Assembly: GCA_039030715.1 (NCBI GenBank)
Contig: JBCCDU010000012.1
Span: forward strand, 6,007 to 70,006
Direction: 5' to 3'
DNA: 64,000 nucleotides
Origin: Thermohalobaculum sp039030715
GTDB taxonomy: Bacteria > Pseudomonadota > Alphaproteobacteria > Rhodobacterales > Rhodobacteraceae
Of this stretch, positions 25,159-34,915 are shown one piece after another. The notes under the pieces were generated by a model. It did no database searches, was not told the DNA's origin, and saw nothing but the letters and a program-made list of their open reading frames with translations. Positions within the stretch are counted from its first letter, which is position 1. Every line of letters begins with the position of its first letter. The translations under genes and the position numbers were made by a program.

Positions 25159-27018
25159 ATGTCCGACTCGCGCCCGCTCCTCCGCTCCATGCTGCTACTT
25201 ACGCTACTCGGCGCCTGTGCCAGCGACGAGGGGCTGAACGAGCCGCTTTTCGAAGCACCGGAAACTGCTGTCAGTTACGAAGCCGAAATCATCGGGCTGC
25301 CGGATGAGGAAATGACGGAGCTGGCCGAGACCGCACTGGCGACCTTCCAGCGTCAGGATGACGGGGCGCAAAGCCTCGCGTTTCTGAAACGCCGCGCGCA
25401 GTCCGATGTCGCCACCGTGACCAAGCTGCTGCGCTCGCGCGGCTACTACAACGGCTCGACCGAGGTCACCGTGACCTCCGAACCGGTCGAGGGCGACGGC
25501 GGGAACGAGGGCGACGACGCCGACGAGAAGACCGACGCCATGGTGCTGTTCGAGGTGACGCCCGGTGAGCCTTTCACCCTGACGCGCCACGACATGCCGG
25601 TAACCGCCCGCGGCGGCGATCCCGCGCTGGATGCAGCGGCCTTCGGTTCGCCCGTCGGCACGGTTGCCGAGGCGGCTCCGATCGTCGATGCGGAAACCCG
25701 TGCGCTGGCAGACCTGCGCGGCCAGGGTTACCCCTATGCTGAAAAGGGCAAACGCCGCGCCGTCGCGGATCTGGAAGCGCTGGAACTGGAAGTGTCGACG
25801 CCGTTCGATGCCGGCCCGCTCAGCGTTTTTGGCGACATCACCTTCGTGGGGCTGGAGGATGTGCGTGAGGATTACCTGCTGACCTATCTGGATTGGGAGG
25901 CGGGGCAGACGTTCTCGCGCGAGGAATTGCGCAATTTCCAGGACGAGCTATTGGCGACGGACCTCTTTAAGACCGTAACAGTCCTACCGCCACAGAAGCC
26001 GCCGGAGGGTGATGCACCGGTTGCCCTGCCGGTAACGGTGACAGCGGAAGAACGCGAGCCGCGCACTGTGTCGGCGGCGTTGCGCTTCAACACCGACCGG
26101 GGTCCATCGGTGCTCTTCGGATTCGAGCATCGTAATCTCTACGGCGCGAACGAGACGTTCAATGCCGAAGCCGAGGCCGGGCTGGAGGTTCAGCGCCTCT
26201 CCTTCGGCTATCGCGAGCCGCAATATCTGCGCGACGGGCAGGATTTCGTGGCCGGGCTGACCCTGTCGCGCGAGAAGGACGACGCCTTCGATGCGCTGAC
26301 GGCGAGCCTGACCGCCGGGTTCACACGGCGCCTGTCACCGTTCTGGACCGTTGGCGCGGGCGGGTTGCTGGAAGCCAGCCTGATCGATGACATCGAAACC
26401 GGCGACACCGAGAGTTTCCTCGGCGGCATCCCGCTCTTCGCTGAATACGACGGCTCGGACGATCTTCTGAACCCCACCAAGGGACAGCGGTTCCGGGCCG
26501 ACATCACACCCTTTGCCGGGCTTTTCGACAGCGAATTCGCGGGCTTCGGTGTCTTCGATGCCCAGGGTTCTACCTATTACGATGTGACCGACGAGGGGAA
26601 ATGGGTGCTGGCGGCACGCGGGCGGATCGGGACGATCCTGTCCGAGGACCTGGAAACGGTGCCCCAGACCAGGCGCCTCTATGCCGGGGGCGGCGGCTCG
26701 GTCCGCGGGTTCGAGCAACGCTTTGTCGGCCCCCTGGATGCCGTCGGTGATCCGGTCGGCGGTCGCTCGGTTCTGGAATTGGGCGGAGAGGTCCGCGCAC
26801 GCTTCGGCGATCTGGGCGGGGTCGTCTTCGTCGATGCGGGTTCGGTCGCGACCGATATCTATCCCAGTTTCGAAGAAGGGATCCAGGTCGCAGCCGGCCT
26901 CGGCTTCCGGTTTTTCTCGCCCGCAGGCCCCATCCGCGTCGATGTTGCCTTTCCGGTCAACGGACGCGCGGTGGACGATACGTTCCAATTGTTCTTCTCT
27001 ATCGGACAGGCTTTCTGA
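25159..27018 (+). CDS. tamA: Autotransporter assembly complex protein TamA (Omp85 family)
   Basis: 619 aa from the ATG at 25159, which follows AGGGTGA; an in-frame ATG at 25117 would add 14 residues. The signal sequence ends in LGAC, which could be a lipobox but may simply be a Sec signal. POTRA-like segments lie between about 45 and 290, then a 16-stranded Omp85 barrel with LYAGGGGSVRGFEQR (strand L6 VRGF motif) and a C-terminal Phe (FSIGQAF). TamA works in the outer membrane with inner-membrane TamB to insert proteins or move lipids. Its stop overlaps the tamB start (TGATG). Confidence 0.92.
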   Translation: MSDSRPLLRSMLLLTLLGACASDEGLNEPLFEAPETAVSYEAEIIGLPDEEMTELAETALATFQRQDDGAQSLAFLKRRAQSDVATVTKLLRSRGYYNGSTEVTVTSEPVEGDGGNEGDDADEKTDAMVLFEVTPGEPFTLTRHDMPVTARGGDPALDAAAFGSPVGTVAEAAPIVDAETRALADLRGQGYPYAEKGKRRAVADLEALELEVSTPFDAGPLSVFGDITFVGLEDVREDYLLTYLDWEAGQTFSREELRNFQDELLATDLFKTVTVLPPQKPPEGDAPVALPVTVTAEEREPRTVSAALRFNTDRGPSVLFGFEHRNLYGANETFNAEAEAGLEVQRLSFGYREPQYLRDGQDFVAGLTLSREKDDAFDALTASLTAGFTRRLSPFWTVGAGGLLEASLIDDIETGDTESFLGGIPLFAEYDGSDDLLNPTKGQRFRADITPFAGLFDSEFAGFGVFDAQGSTYYDVTDEGKWVLAARGRIGTILSEDLETVPQTRRLYAGGGGSVRGFEQRFVGPLDAVGDPVGGRSVLELGGEVRARFGDLGGVVFVDAGSVATDIYPSFEEGIQVAAGLGFRFFSPAGPIRVDVAFPVNGRAVDDTFQLFFSIGQAF

Positions 27019-30000
27019 TGCGCAAGCTCATGATCTGCACCCTGGTTGCCCTGCTGGCCGTTCCGGCGGCAGCGCAGCTTTCCTTCCTGGGCATCAAGAA
27101 CTCGATGGTGCAGTTCCTGTTCGACCAGCTCTCGACCGAAGGCGAATTCGAGATCAAGGCCGAAACGGTAGAGGAGCCGGAGGACGGGGTCACCGCGATC
27201 ACCGGGCTGACAATCGCCGATGCCGATGGGGTTTGGTTCCGGGCGGGAAGCCTGGACTTTGCCTGGTCGCCCAGCCGCCTGCTGCTGGGCGAGATCGAGT
27301 TCTCGAACCTCGCGATGCGCGATGTCCGGGTGCTGCGCCAGCCGATCTCTCAGCCAGAGGTCGAGGTGGATACCGAGGAAGAACCGGGCGAGCTGACAAT
27401 TGCCTGGCCACGCTCGCCCCTGACATTGCGGATTGAGCGTCTGGCGCTGGAGAACACTGTGATCGCCGAGCCGGTGCTGGGCCACGCGCTGGCCTTCGAC
27501 GCTACGGGTTCCGCGCAGGACGAGGGGGATATCCAGGCGGTGACGCTGAACCTCACCCGAACCGATCAAGTCGAGGGAGTGATCAATTTCGACTATGAGC
27601 GGCGCTTCGACACCAACACCTTTCGCCTGCACCTGGATGCGCGCGAGGGGCCGCAGGGGCTGATTGCAGCGCTGTCGGGCCTGCCCTCAGACGCCGCATC
27701 CGAGGCGAAGATCGACGCCGATGGTCCGCCCGAAGACTGGAAGATGACTCTGAGCGTCGCCCTGGCCGATACTTTGAACCTCGGCGGCGATGCGGCGATC
27801 TCCTATGAGGGACCGCTGAAGGTCGATGCCAGGCTGGAGGCCAGCGCGGGGCCAAAGTTGGACCCGGATCTCGCGGCCCTGCTGGGCACCGGCGCGCAGC
27901 TGGAGGCCAAGGCGACCGAGGGCGAAAACGGCGTGATCCAGATCGAACGCGGCTTCCTCAGCGCACCGGATATCGACCTGACTGCATCGGGCACCTATGA
28001 CCGCACCAGTGGCGCGCCGGATCTGGCGGTCGATTTGCAGGCACGTTCGGGTCTGGCCGCGCCGGTGGACGGCGTCGACTTCGAAGGCTTCAGCTTCAAG
28101 GGCACCGTCAAGGGCGCGCCGGGCGAATTGGCCGCCGATGGCGATCTGGGCCTGGTCGCCCTGCGGACGGACGCAGCGGACGTGGCCGAGGCGACGCTGG
28201 CCGTCGATATCCGCCAATCCCCCGGCCCGACGCCCGAGCCGGAACCCGTGGCGGAGGGGGAGGAGCCGATACCGGCCGAGCCCATCACCACCACCAGCTT
28301 TGCGGTGGCGGGTGCCACTCTGGGCCTGCGTCTCGACAAGATCGGGCCCGACGTGCTGGGCGATCCCCGGCTTGACATCACCGGCGCGCTCACCGGACAG
28401 GAACTGACGCTGGAGGACGCGCGCCTGGACTCCGACATCCTGTTGGTTCAGATCATGGGGCTGGTGGACCTCGAAAGTCAGGATGCCCAGGTGGAACTGG
28501 ATCTGGACGCCCCTGAGTTTGGCCCTGTCGCAGGTGCCTATGGGGTCGAGCTCGACGGCAGGTTGGCCGCTAGAGTTCGGGCAACGATGCTGGACGGCAC
28601 GCTGGATGCGAGCCTGACAAGCGAACTGGCGGACTTCACTCATGAATTGGGCGCCGCCGAAAGCCTGAGCCAGACGGTGTTGCTTAGCTATAATGAGGAC
28701 CGCGCGCTGTTCGACATCTTTGGCCAGGGCACGCAGATGCGGGTCGACAAGATCCGGCCCGAACTGCTGGGCGACCTGGTCTTCGCCTCGCGCGGCAAGC
28801 TGGTCGGGGACGAACTGACGCTTGAAGCCTCGGAAGTTTCCAGCAACCTGCTGCGCGTCTCGGCGGAGGGTCGGTTGAATATCGCGGGCACGACCGGCGA
28901 GGTTCGCTACTCCGCCGCCACTGCAGACCTGGAGCCGATCACGGCGCTTTACGATGTGCCCCTGTCGGGTCGGGCCGCTGCCGATGGCACGGCGTTTCTG
29001 GCGGAGTTTCCCCGCATCGAAGGCATCGCCCGCGTCGACGGGATCGTATTCGACGGCACGGCATACGGCGACCTGCGCCTCAGCCACGACATGGAGGTTG
29101 GGCCGAACCCGCAGGGCGACCTTGCACTGACCCTGGCCGAAAGCCCCTATGGCAAGGTGGAGGCCGCAACCAGCCTGCGGTTCGAAGCCCCGGTGCTGGA
29201 ACTGACGGGCCTGGACCTGAAGGCGCTGGGCGCCCGCGCGACTGGCGTGCTGACGCTGGATACGGAACAGACCTTGGCGGATGGCGCGATAAAGCTCGAC
29301 ATCGCCTCGCTGAAACCGCTGGCGGGTCTGGCCGGAACGCCACTGGCGGGCTCGATCTCCGGCGAGATCACACTGGCCCATGCGGGCGGGCGCCAGGACG
29401 CCAAGGCGCGGCTGGCAGCAAGGCGTTTGGTGACCGACGGCGCCGCGGTGGAAAGGGTGAATGTCGATGCCAGCCTGACCAATCTGTTAGGCACGCCCGG
29501 GATCAACGCCAGGGTCGCGGCGACAGGCGTCGGCGCCGGTGAAGTGGTGCTCGATACGACCGATATCATGGCGCGAGGACCGCTTTCCGCCCTGGACATT
29601 GCGCTCGATCTGGCGGGCAAGCTGGGCGAGGATCCGCTGAGCGCGAGCCTCAAAGGCCGCGCGGATGGCGAGGGACCGGTGACCGGCGCGCGCCTGAGCC
29701 TGCTGGAGGCCGATCTGGGTGGCGAAACCCTCTCGCTCAACCAACCCATGACGGTACGGGCCGAAGGTTCCCGGATCAGTGTGCGCAATCTGGACCTGAC
29801 CCTGCCGCGCGGCGCCAGCCTGGTGGGTGAGATTACCAAGGCGGGCAATGCGCTGATCGGGGAGCTGACGCTGGAAGACCTCGACGCGACGCTGGCCAAG
29901 CGCTTCGCGGATGCGCCGGTGCTGGCAGGCACGGTTTCGGCGGAGGCTGTCTTCAACACGGGGCGCGGCCCGGCGGATATCCGACTCGACGCAACCGGCA

Positions 30001-31433
30001 TGCAATTCGAGAATGTGGATGTCGAAGGCGATCTGGATCTGGCCACCTCGGTAACCTGGGACGGACGCAGGGCGGCCTTGCAGGGGGCGATCTCCGGCGG
30101 CTTCGGCGATCCGTTCCAGTTCGAAGGATCGATCCCGCTGCGCCCGGGTTTGGTCCCAAGCGTGCCATCCCGCGGCCCCGTCGAAGGCAGGGTACAATGG
30201 CAGGGCGAGATCGGCGATCTCTGGGCCCTCGTGCCTGCAGCGGGGCATATCCTGTCCGGGCAGATGAATATCGACCTGGCGGTCAGCGGCGATATCTCGG
30301 ACCCGCAGCTTGGCGGTCAAGTCGCGCTGACCGAGGGTGGTTACCAGAATCTGGATCTGGGCACTATCCTCACGGATCTGAGCCTGACGACCCAGGCGGA
30401 ACCAGGCGGTGCGCTGGGCTTTGCTCTGAATGCCAGCGACGGCGGCAACGGAAAGGTATCGACCGAAGGCTCGGTGGCGCTGGATGCATCCGGGCTCGAC
30501 GTCAAGACCGTGATCGAAAGTGCCGTCCTGGTCCGCCGCGACGAGGCCACGGCCCGGGTGGACGGCGAGATCACAGTCGGCGGGCCGATGACGGCCCTGA
30601 AAGTCGATGGCGATATCGCGCTGGAGGCCGTGGAAGTGCGCCTGGTCTCGAATGCGTCCGCCAATATCGTGACGTTGGGCGATGTCCGGATCAAGGGCGC
30701 GCCAGAGCCGGAGGAAGACACGGCCGAGGGAAGCATCGACCTGCGTCTCGACATCACCTCGCCTGGGCGGATCTTCGTGCGCGGGCGCGGGCTCGACAGC
30801 ACCTGGGGACTGGACCTGAAGATCCGGGGAACGGCAGCGAAGCCCCGCCTGACCGGCGCGGTGGAACGGGTGCGCGGGCGCCTCGACCTGATCGGCAAGG
30901 GCTTCGATCTGGCGCGCGGCAAGATCACGTTCGACGGCGGGCCCGAAATCGATCCGCGCCTGGACATCATGTTCGAACGGGAAACCGCGGACCTGACCGG
31001 CCGGATCATCGTGGATGGCCGCGCGTCCGATCCGAAGCTGAGCTTCTCCTCCTCTCCCTCACTGCCCGAGGACGAAGTGCTGCCGCGCACGATCTTCGGC
31101 AAGTCCAGTCAGGCGCTGACCGGCAGCCAGGCGATCCAACTGGCGTTGGGCCTAGCGACGCTGCTGGATGGCGGCGGTGGGACACTGGATCAGGTTCGCG
31201 GGGCGGTGGGGCTGGACCAATTGCGGGTGGAACAGGACGAGGACGGCAATGCCTCGGTCGCCGCGGGCAAGGAGGTGTCGGAGGGGGTCTTTATCGGCGC
31301 GAAGCAAAGCCTCGGCAGCGGCGAAAGCTCGGTGATCGTCGAAGTCGATGTCTTCGAGGGCATCTCGGTCGATGCGGAAGTGGGCCAGCAAAGCGGCCCG
31401 ACCATCGGCCTGCGCTGGAAAAAGGACTTCTGA
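27018..31433 (+). CDS. tamB: Translocation and assembly module TamB
   Basis: 1471 aa, typical for alphaproteobacterial TamB. An N-terminal signal-anchor (MRKLMICTLVALLAVPAAA) is followed by more than 1000 residues of repetitive beta-rich AsmA/DUF490-like sequence forming a periplasm-spanning groove. The C-terminal TamB domain has the FVRGRGLDSTWGLDLKIRGT and PKLSFSSSPSLPEDEVL segments and ends in LRWKKDF with a terminal Phe for the TamA barrel. TamB bridges inner and outer membranes and is linked to autotransporter assembly and phospholipid transport. Overlaps the tamA stop, so translation is coupled. Confidence 0.93.
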   Translation: MRKLMICTLVALLAVPAAAQLSFLGIKNSMVQFLFDQLSTEGEFEIKAETVEEPEDGVTAITGLTIADADGVWFRAGSLDFAWSPSRLLLGEIEFSNLAMRDVRVLRQPISQPEVEVDTEEEPGELTIAWPRSPLTLRIERLALENTVIAEPVLGHALAFDATGSAQDEGDIQAVTLNLTRTDQVEGVINFDYERRFDTNTFRLHLDAREGPQGLIAALSGLPSDAASEAKIDADGPPEDWKMTLSVALADTLNLGGDAAISYEGPLKVDARLEASAGPKLDPDLAALLGTGAQLEAKATEGENGVIQIERGFLSAPDIDLTASGTYDRTSGAPDLAVDLQARSGLAAPVDGVDFEGFSFKGTVKGAPGELAADGDLGLVALRTDAADVAEATLAVDIRQSPGPTPEPEPVAEGEEPIPAEPITTTSFAVAGATLGLRLDKIGPDVLGDPRLDITGALTGQELTLEDARLDSDILLVQIMGLVDLESQDAQVELDLDAPEFGPVAGAYGVELDGRLAARVRATMLDGTLDASLTSELADFTHELGAAESLSQTVLLSYNEDRALFDIFGQGTQMRVDKIRPELLGDLVFASRGKLVGDELTLEASEVSSNLLRVSAEGRLNIAGTTGEVRYSAATADLEPITALYDVPLSGRAAADGTAFLAEFPRIEGIARVDGIVFDGTAYGDLRLSHDMEVGPNPQGDLALTLAESPYGKVEAATSLRFEAPVLELTGLDLKALGARATGVLTLDTEQTLADGAIKLDIASLKPLAGLAGTPLAGSISGEITLAHAGGRQDAKARLAARRLVTDGAAVERVNVDASLTNLLGTPGINARVAATGVGAGEVVLDTTDIMARGPLSALDIALDLAGKLGEDPLSASLKGRADGEGPVTGARLSLLEADLGGETLSLNQPMTVRAEGSRISVRNLDLTLPRGASLVGEITKAGNALIGELTLEDLDATLAKRFADAPVLAGTVSAEAVFNTGRGPADIRLDATGMQFENVDVEGDLDLATSVTWDGRRAALQGAISGGFGDPFQFEGSIPLRPGLVPSVPSRGPVEGRVQWQGEIGDLWALVPAAGHILSGQMNIDLAVSGDISDPQLGGQVALTEGGYQNLDLGTILTDLSLTTQAEPGGALGFALNASDGGNGKVSTEGSVALDASGLDVKTVIESAVLVRRDEATARVDGEITVGGPMTALKVDGDIALEAVEVRLVSNASANIVTLGDVRIKGAPEPEEDTAEGSIDLRLDITSPGRIFVRGRGLDSTWGLDLKIRGTAAKPRLTGAVERVRGRLDLIGKGFDLARGKITFDGGPEIDPRLDIMFERETADLTGRIIVDGRASDPKLSFSSSPSLPEDEVLPRTIFGKSSQALTGSQAIQLALGLATLLDGGGGTLDQVRGAVGLDQLRVEQDEDGNASVAAGKEVSEGVFIGAKQSLGSGESSVIVEVDVFEGISVDAEVGQQSGPTIGLRWKKDF

Positions 31434-31508
31434 GCCGCAACAAAGCCTGTCTTATCAACAGCGGGCAAAGCTGGAAGATAGACCCTGCCGACCCAAACCA
31501 TCGCACGC

Positions 31509-31624
31509 AACGCCCGGATCGGTGTGCCCGGCGGCCATTGCCCGTCGAAGACGGGTCAGAGGGCTTTGCCCTCTGCTGCGTGCTTGCACGCAAAATGGCC
31601 GCCGGGCACACCGATCCAGGCGTT
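31509..31624. repeat. Cloverleaf-like inverted-repeat element
   Basis: A 116-bp structure in the 300-bp gap between tamB and aroQ. The outer stem pairs 31509-31539 with 31594-31624 (31 positions, one C/A mismatch at 31515). Inside lie three consecutive hairpins: CCCGTC/GACGGG around GAA (31541-31555), CAGAGGGC/GCCCTCTG around TTT (31557-31575) and TGCGTG/CACGCA around CTTG (31577-31592). No open frame or T-run suggests a gene or simple terminator. The GAGGGCTTTGCCCTC arm resembles hairpins that I recall as frequent in Rhodobacteraceae spacers. It could be a mobile palindromic repeat or a structured RNA. The rest of 31434-31733 holds nothing else recognisable. Confidence 0.8.
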
Positions 31625-31733
31625 TCCACCTGTAGGCTGTGTTGGCCTAGCCAGCCAGGCACACCGCACCACGCGTTGGATTTGCTGCTAGCCGGGCGAC
31701 ATGCTAGAGCGCGCGAAACGAGAGGGACATCCG

Positions 31734-32183
31734 ATGACCACCGCAATCCATTTTTTGAACGGGCCCAATCTCAACCTGCTCGGCCAACGCGAGCCGGAGA
31801 TCTATGGCGCCGATACCCTGGCCGATATCGAAGCGCGCTGCGCTGTACGCGCAGCCGATCTGGGCCAGAAGGTCACGTTTCGCCAGTCGAACCACGAAGG
31901 AGAACTGGTCACCTGGATCCAGCAGGCGCGCGGCGCGGCCGAAGCCCTGGTGCTGAATGCCGGCGCCTATACGCATACTTCGGTCGCGATTCTGGATGCT
32001 CTGAAGATGTATGAGGGGCTGAAGATCGAACTGCATCTCTCGAACCCCCATCGGCGCGAGGCATTCCGGCACCTCTCCTATGTCTCGATGGCAGCGGATG
32101 GTGTGATCGCTGGCTTCGGGGCCGCAGGTTATGTCCTGGCCCTGGAGGCGGTGGCGGCCAAATTGGGCGCGACCGGCATATAG
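31734..32183 (+). CDS. aroQ: 3-dehydroquinate dehydratase, type II
   Basis: 149 aa from the ATG at 31734 with AGAGGGA upstream. Motifs of the type II enzyme are present: FLNGPNLNLLGQREPEIYG with the catalytic Tyr, FRQSNHEGELVTWI, ALVLNAGAYTHTSVAILDAL and IELHLSNPHRREAFRH, including the catalytic His. It performs the third step of the shikimate pathway as a cytoplasmic dodecamer. It stands alone, with the cloverleaf-like element upstream. Confidence 0.95.
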   Translation: MTTAIHFLNGPNLNLLGQREPEIYGADTLADIEARCAVRAADLGQKVTFRQSNHEGELVTWIQQARGAAEALVLNAGAYTHTSVAILDALKMYEGLKIELHLSNPHRREAFRHLSYVSMAADGVIAGFGAAGYVLALEAVAAKLGATGI

Positions 32184-32253
32184 AGCATCGACATATCGAG
32201 CTGGCCTGCGCCCGGCACCGTACCACTGCAGGACTGCCGAGTGACGCACCGAA

Positions 32254-32269
32254 TGTCGTAAATCCGACA
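32254..32269. promoter_or_regulatory. Dyad upstream of the dimethylglycine dehydrogenase-like gene
   Basis: TGTCG-TAAATC-CGACA lies 78 bp before the start of the flavoprotein gene, in the spacer after aroQ. It could be an operator for the methylated-glycine operon, but no regulator gene is adjacent and one dyad of this size can occur by chance. Confidence 0.3.
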
Positions 32270-32346
32270 GAAATCGGGGGATTCAGGCTGGCGTGCGGGG
32301 ATGCACACTCCAAGATGTTCCGGTCACAGCGGAGGAGAATCTAGCG

Positions 32347-34788
32347 ATGAAGAGCCATGCCAAGGTGGTCGTAATCGGCGGCGGGGTCGTCGGATGTTCA
32401 GTGCTCTATCACCTGGCACGCGCGGGCTGGACCGATGCGATGCTGCTGGAACGCTCCGAGCTGACCTCGGGTTCCACCTGGCACGCGGCCGGGGGCTGTC
32501 ACACCATCAACGGCGACCCCAATGTGGCGAAGCTGCAGAAATACACGATCAGCCTCTACAAAGAGATCGAAGAACTGTCCGAGCAATCAACCGGATTTCA
32601 CATGACCGGCGGTGTGATGCTGGCCAGCACGCCCGAGCGGTTCGACTGGCTGAAATCCATGTCTGCCAAGGGCCGGTATCAGGACATTCAGTCCGAAATC
32701 ATCACCGCCGAGGAAGCCCACGAGCTGATGCCCCTGCTGGACCCGGCGCAATTCGTCGGCGGGTTGCGCACCTATGTCGACGGGCATCTGGACCCTTCGG
32801 GGGTCACCTGGGCCTATGCCAAATCCGCCAAGAAGCTGGGGGCGGAGTTCCATCAGCACACCAAGGTGGAGGACATCCTGCGCACCGAAACCGGCGAATG
32901 GTTGGTCAAGACCAACCAGGGCGACATCACCTGCGAGCATATCGTCAATGCCGGCGGCCTCTGGGCACGCGAGGTGGGTCGCATGGTCGGGCTGGAACTG
33001 CCGGTTCTGGCGATGGAGCATATGTATCTGCTGACCGAGGACATGCCCGAAGTTGCCGAGATCAACGAGAAGACCGGCACGGAAGTGATCCATGCGGTGG
33101 ATTTCGATGGCGAGCTTTATCTGCGCCAGGAACGCGGCGGGATGCTTATGGGCACTTATGAGAAAGCCTGCGTGCCCTGGTCGGAGAAAAAGACCCCCTG
33201 GGAGTTCGGCCACGAATTGCTGCAGCCGGATATTGACCGTATCGCGCCCTCGCTGGAAGTGGGGTTCGAGCATTTCCCGGCCTTCGCCAATGCGGGCATC
33301 AAGCAGATCATCAATGGGCCGTTCACCTTCGCGCCGGATGGAAATCCTCTGATAGGTCCGGTAAGGGGGCTGCCCGGCTTCTGGTCCGCCTGCGGGGTGA
33401 TGGCGGGTTTCAGCCAGGGCGGGGGCGTTGGCCTGGCGCTGGCGAACTGGATGACCGAGGGCGATCCGGGCTTCGATGTCTGGGCGATGGACCTGGCACG
33501 ATATGGCGACTGGGCAACGCTGAGTTACACCAATCCGAAAGTGCAGGAGAATTACTCGCGCCGTTTCTCGATCAAGTTCCCGAACGAGGAATTGCCCGCG
33601 GCGCGGCCCTACAAGACCACCCCGATCTATGACAAGCTGATCGCGGCGGGGGCGCAGATGGGCGACAGTTGGGGCTTGGAGGCGCCGCTCTGGTTCTCGC
33701 CGGATGGAACGCGGGATGTGTTCTCATGGCGCCGGTCGACCGATTTCGAGCATGTGGGCGCCGAAGTGGCGGCTGTGCGCAATGGGGTCGGGATGATGGA
33801 GATCTCCGGCTTCTCGAAATTCATGGTCCGGGGTCCCGGCGCGCGCGCCTGGCTGGACGGTATTCTGGCCTGCAAGATCCCCAATCCGGGCCGTATGACA
33901 CTGGCGCCGATGCTGAAGCATGACGGGAAACTGATCGGCGATCTCTCGCTGGCGACCCTGCCCGCGAAACCCGGGCGGGCGGAGGAGTTCTTCCTCGCGG
34001 GCTCCGGCATGGCGGAGATTTATTACCAGCGCTGGTTCGAGGATAATCTACCGACAGATGGCTCGGTTTCGATCGACGTGATCGGGCTGGGGACGTGCGG
34101 CCTCTCGATCGCAGGGCCGAAGGCACGCGCGGTGCTGCAGGCGGTCTCGGGCATCAGTGTGGAGAATGCGGACTTCCGTTTCATGGCCTTCAAGGAAATG
34201 GATGTCGCCATGGCGCCCTGCCTGGTGGGCCGGGTGAGCTTTACCGGCGACCTGGGCTACGAGATCTGGATGAAGCCCGAGTATCAGCGCCATGTGTTCG
34301 ACGCCTTGATGGCGGCGGGCGAAGAGCATGGCATGCGTCTCTTCGGGCTGCGGGCCCTGAACGCGATGCGGCTGGAGAAGAACTTCGGCGGCTGGGCTCG
34401 GGAATACCGGCCGCTCTACGGCCCGCTCGAGGCAGGGCTGGACCGCTTTATTGCCTATTCCAAGGATGCAGATTTCATCGGCAAGGCCGCCGCGATCAAG
34501 GAACGCGACGAGGGCGGTACGCTGCGCCTGAAAGTTTTCACGGTCGAGGCCAAGGATGCGGACATGATCGGGGACGAGCCAATCTGGCTGGGCGATGAGG
34601 TTGTGGGTTGGGTCACCTCCGGCGGCTACGCCCATGGCTCTGGCGTTTCGATGGCATCGGGTTATGTGCCCAAAGAGCACAGCCAGAAAGATGGTCCTTG
34701 GCAGATCGAGCTTTTGGGTGAAATGCTGCCTGCGAGAATCCAGCACGCGCCGATCTGGGACGCGAATGCCGAACGGATGCGCGGGTGA
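32347..34788 (+). CDS. FAD-dependent oxidoreductase / GcvT protein (dimethylglycine or sarcosine dehydrogenase type)
   Basis: 813 aa from the ATG at 32347, with GGAGGAG upstream. The N-terminal DAO-type FAD domain begins VVVIGGGVVGCSVLYHLARAGW and has the SGSTWHAAGG segment used for covalent flavin in this family. From about residue 430 comes an FAO_M/GcvT-type tetrahydrofolate module (NGVGMMEISGFSKFMVRGPG, GDLGYEIWM, GLRALNAMRLEKNFGGW). It should N-demethylate dimethylglycine or sarcosine, passing the methyl carbon to tetrahydrofolate. First gene of the cluster with soxBDAG; together they would take dimethylglycine to glycine. Confidence 0.88.
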   Translation: MKSHAKVVVIGGGVVGCSVLYHLARAGWTDAMLLERSELTSGSTWHAAGGCHTINGDPNVAKLQKYTISLYKEIEELSEQSTGFHMTGGVMLASTPERFDWLKSMSAKGRYQDIQSEIITAEEAHELMPLLDPAQFVGGLRTYVDGHLDPSGVTWAYAKSAKKLGAEFHQHTKVEDILRTETGEWLVKTNQGDITCEHIVNAGGLWAREVGRMVGLELPVLAMEHMYLLTEDMPEVAEINEKTGTEVIHAVDFDGELYLRQERGGMLMGTYEKACVPWSEKKTPWEFGHELLQPDIDRIAPSLEVGFEHFPAFANAGIKQIINGPFTFAPDGNPLIGPVRGLPGFWSACGVMAGFSQGGGVGLALANWMTEGDPGFDVWAMDLARYGDWATLSYTNPKVQENYSRRFSIKFPNEELPAARPYKTTPIYDKLIAAGAQMGDSWGLEAPLWFSPDGTRDVFSWRRSTDFEHVGAEVAAVRNGVGMMEISGFSKFMVRGPGARAWLDGILACKIPNPGRMTLAPMLKHDGKLIGDLSLATLPAKPGRAEEFFLAGSGMAEIYYQRWFEDNLPTDGSVSIDVIGLGTCGLSIAGPKARAVLQAVSGISVENADFRFMAFKEMDVAMAPCLVGRVSFTGDLGYEIWMKPEYQRHVFDALMAAGEEHGMRLFGLRALNAMRLEKNFGGWAREYRPLYGPLEAGLDRFIAYSKDADFIGKAAAIKERDEGGTLRLKVFTVEAKDADMIGDEPIWLGDEVVGWVTSGGYAHGSGVSMASGYVPKEHSQKDGPWQIELLGEMLPARIQHAPIWDANAERMRG

Positions 34789-34789
34789 C

Positions 34790-34882
34790 CCAAAAGGAAT
34801 GCGGCAAGCCGCATACGCGACATTTGGCGCCCGTTCCGGGCGCGCTCCCCTCCCCGGCCCTCCCCAATAGGGGGAGGGGGCG
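34790..34882 (+). repeat. Intergenic repeat, copy A
   Basis: A 93-bp element starting 2 bp after the flavoprotein stop. It contains a small hairpin GCGGCAAGCCGC and a C-rich/G-rich hairpin (CCCTCCCC ... GGGGGAGGG). A second, inverted copy lies at 36570-36661 with roughly 80-85% identity by hand alignment. Confidence 0.8.
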
Positions 34883-34915
34883 TCAGATGGAGAGGGTCTG
34901 GGAGAGAGTTGAACG

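Noticed and set aside
31509..31624. Cloverleaf read as a tRNA or tmRNA
   Set aside because: The outer stem is 31 bp, there is no T-loop sequence, no plausible anticodon arm and no CCA end.
30197..32014. 605-codon plus-strand frame crossing the tamB end, the spacer and aroQ
   Set aside because: It overlaps three well-supported features and shows no protein-like pattern.
32184..32346. Glycine riboswitch before the dimethylglycine dehydrogenase-like gene
   Set aside because: I could not see the conserved glycine aptamer core; only a short dyad is present.
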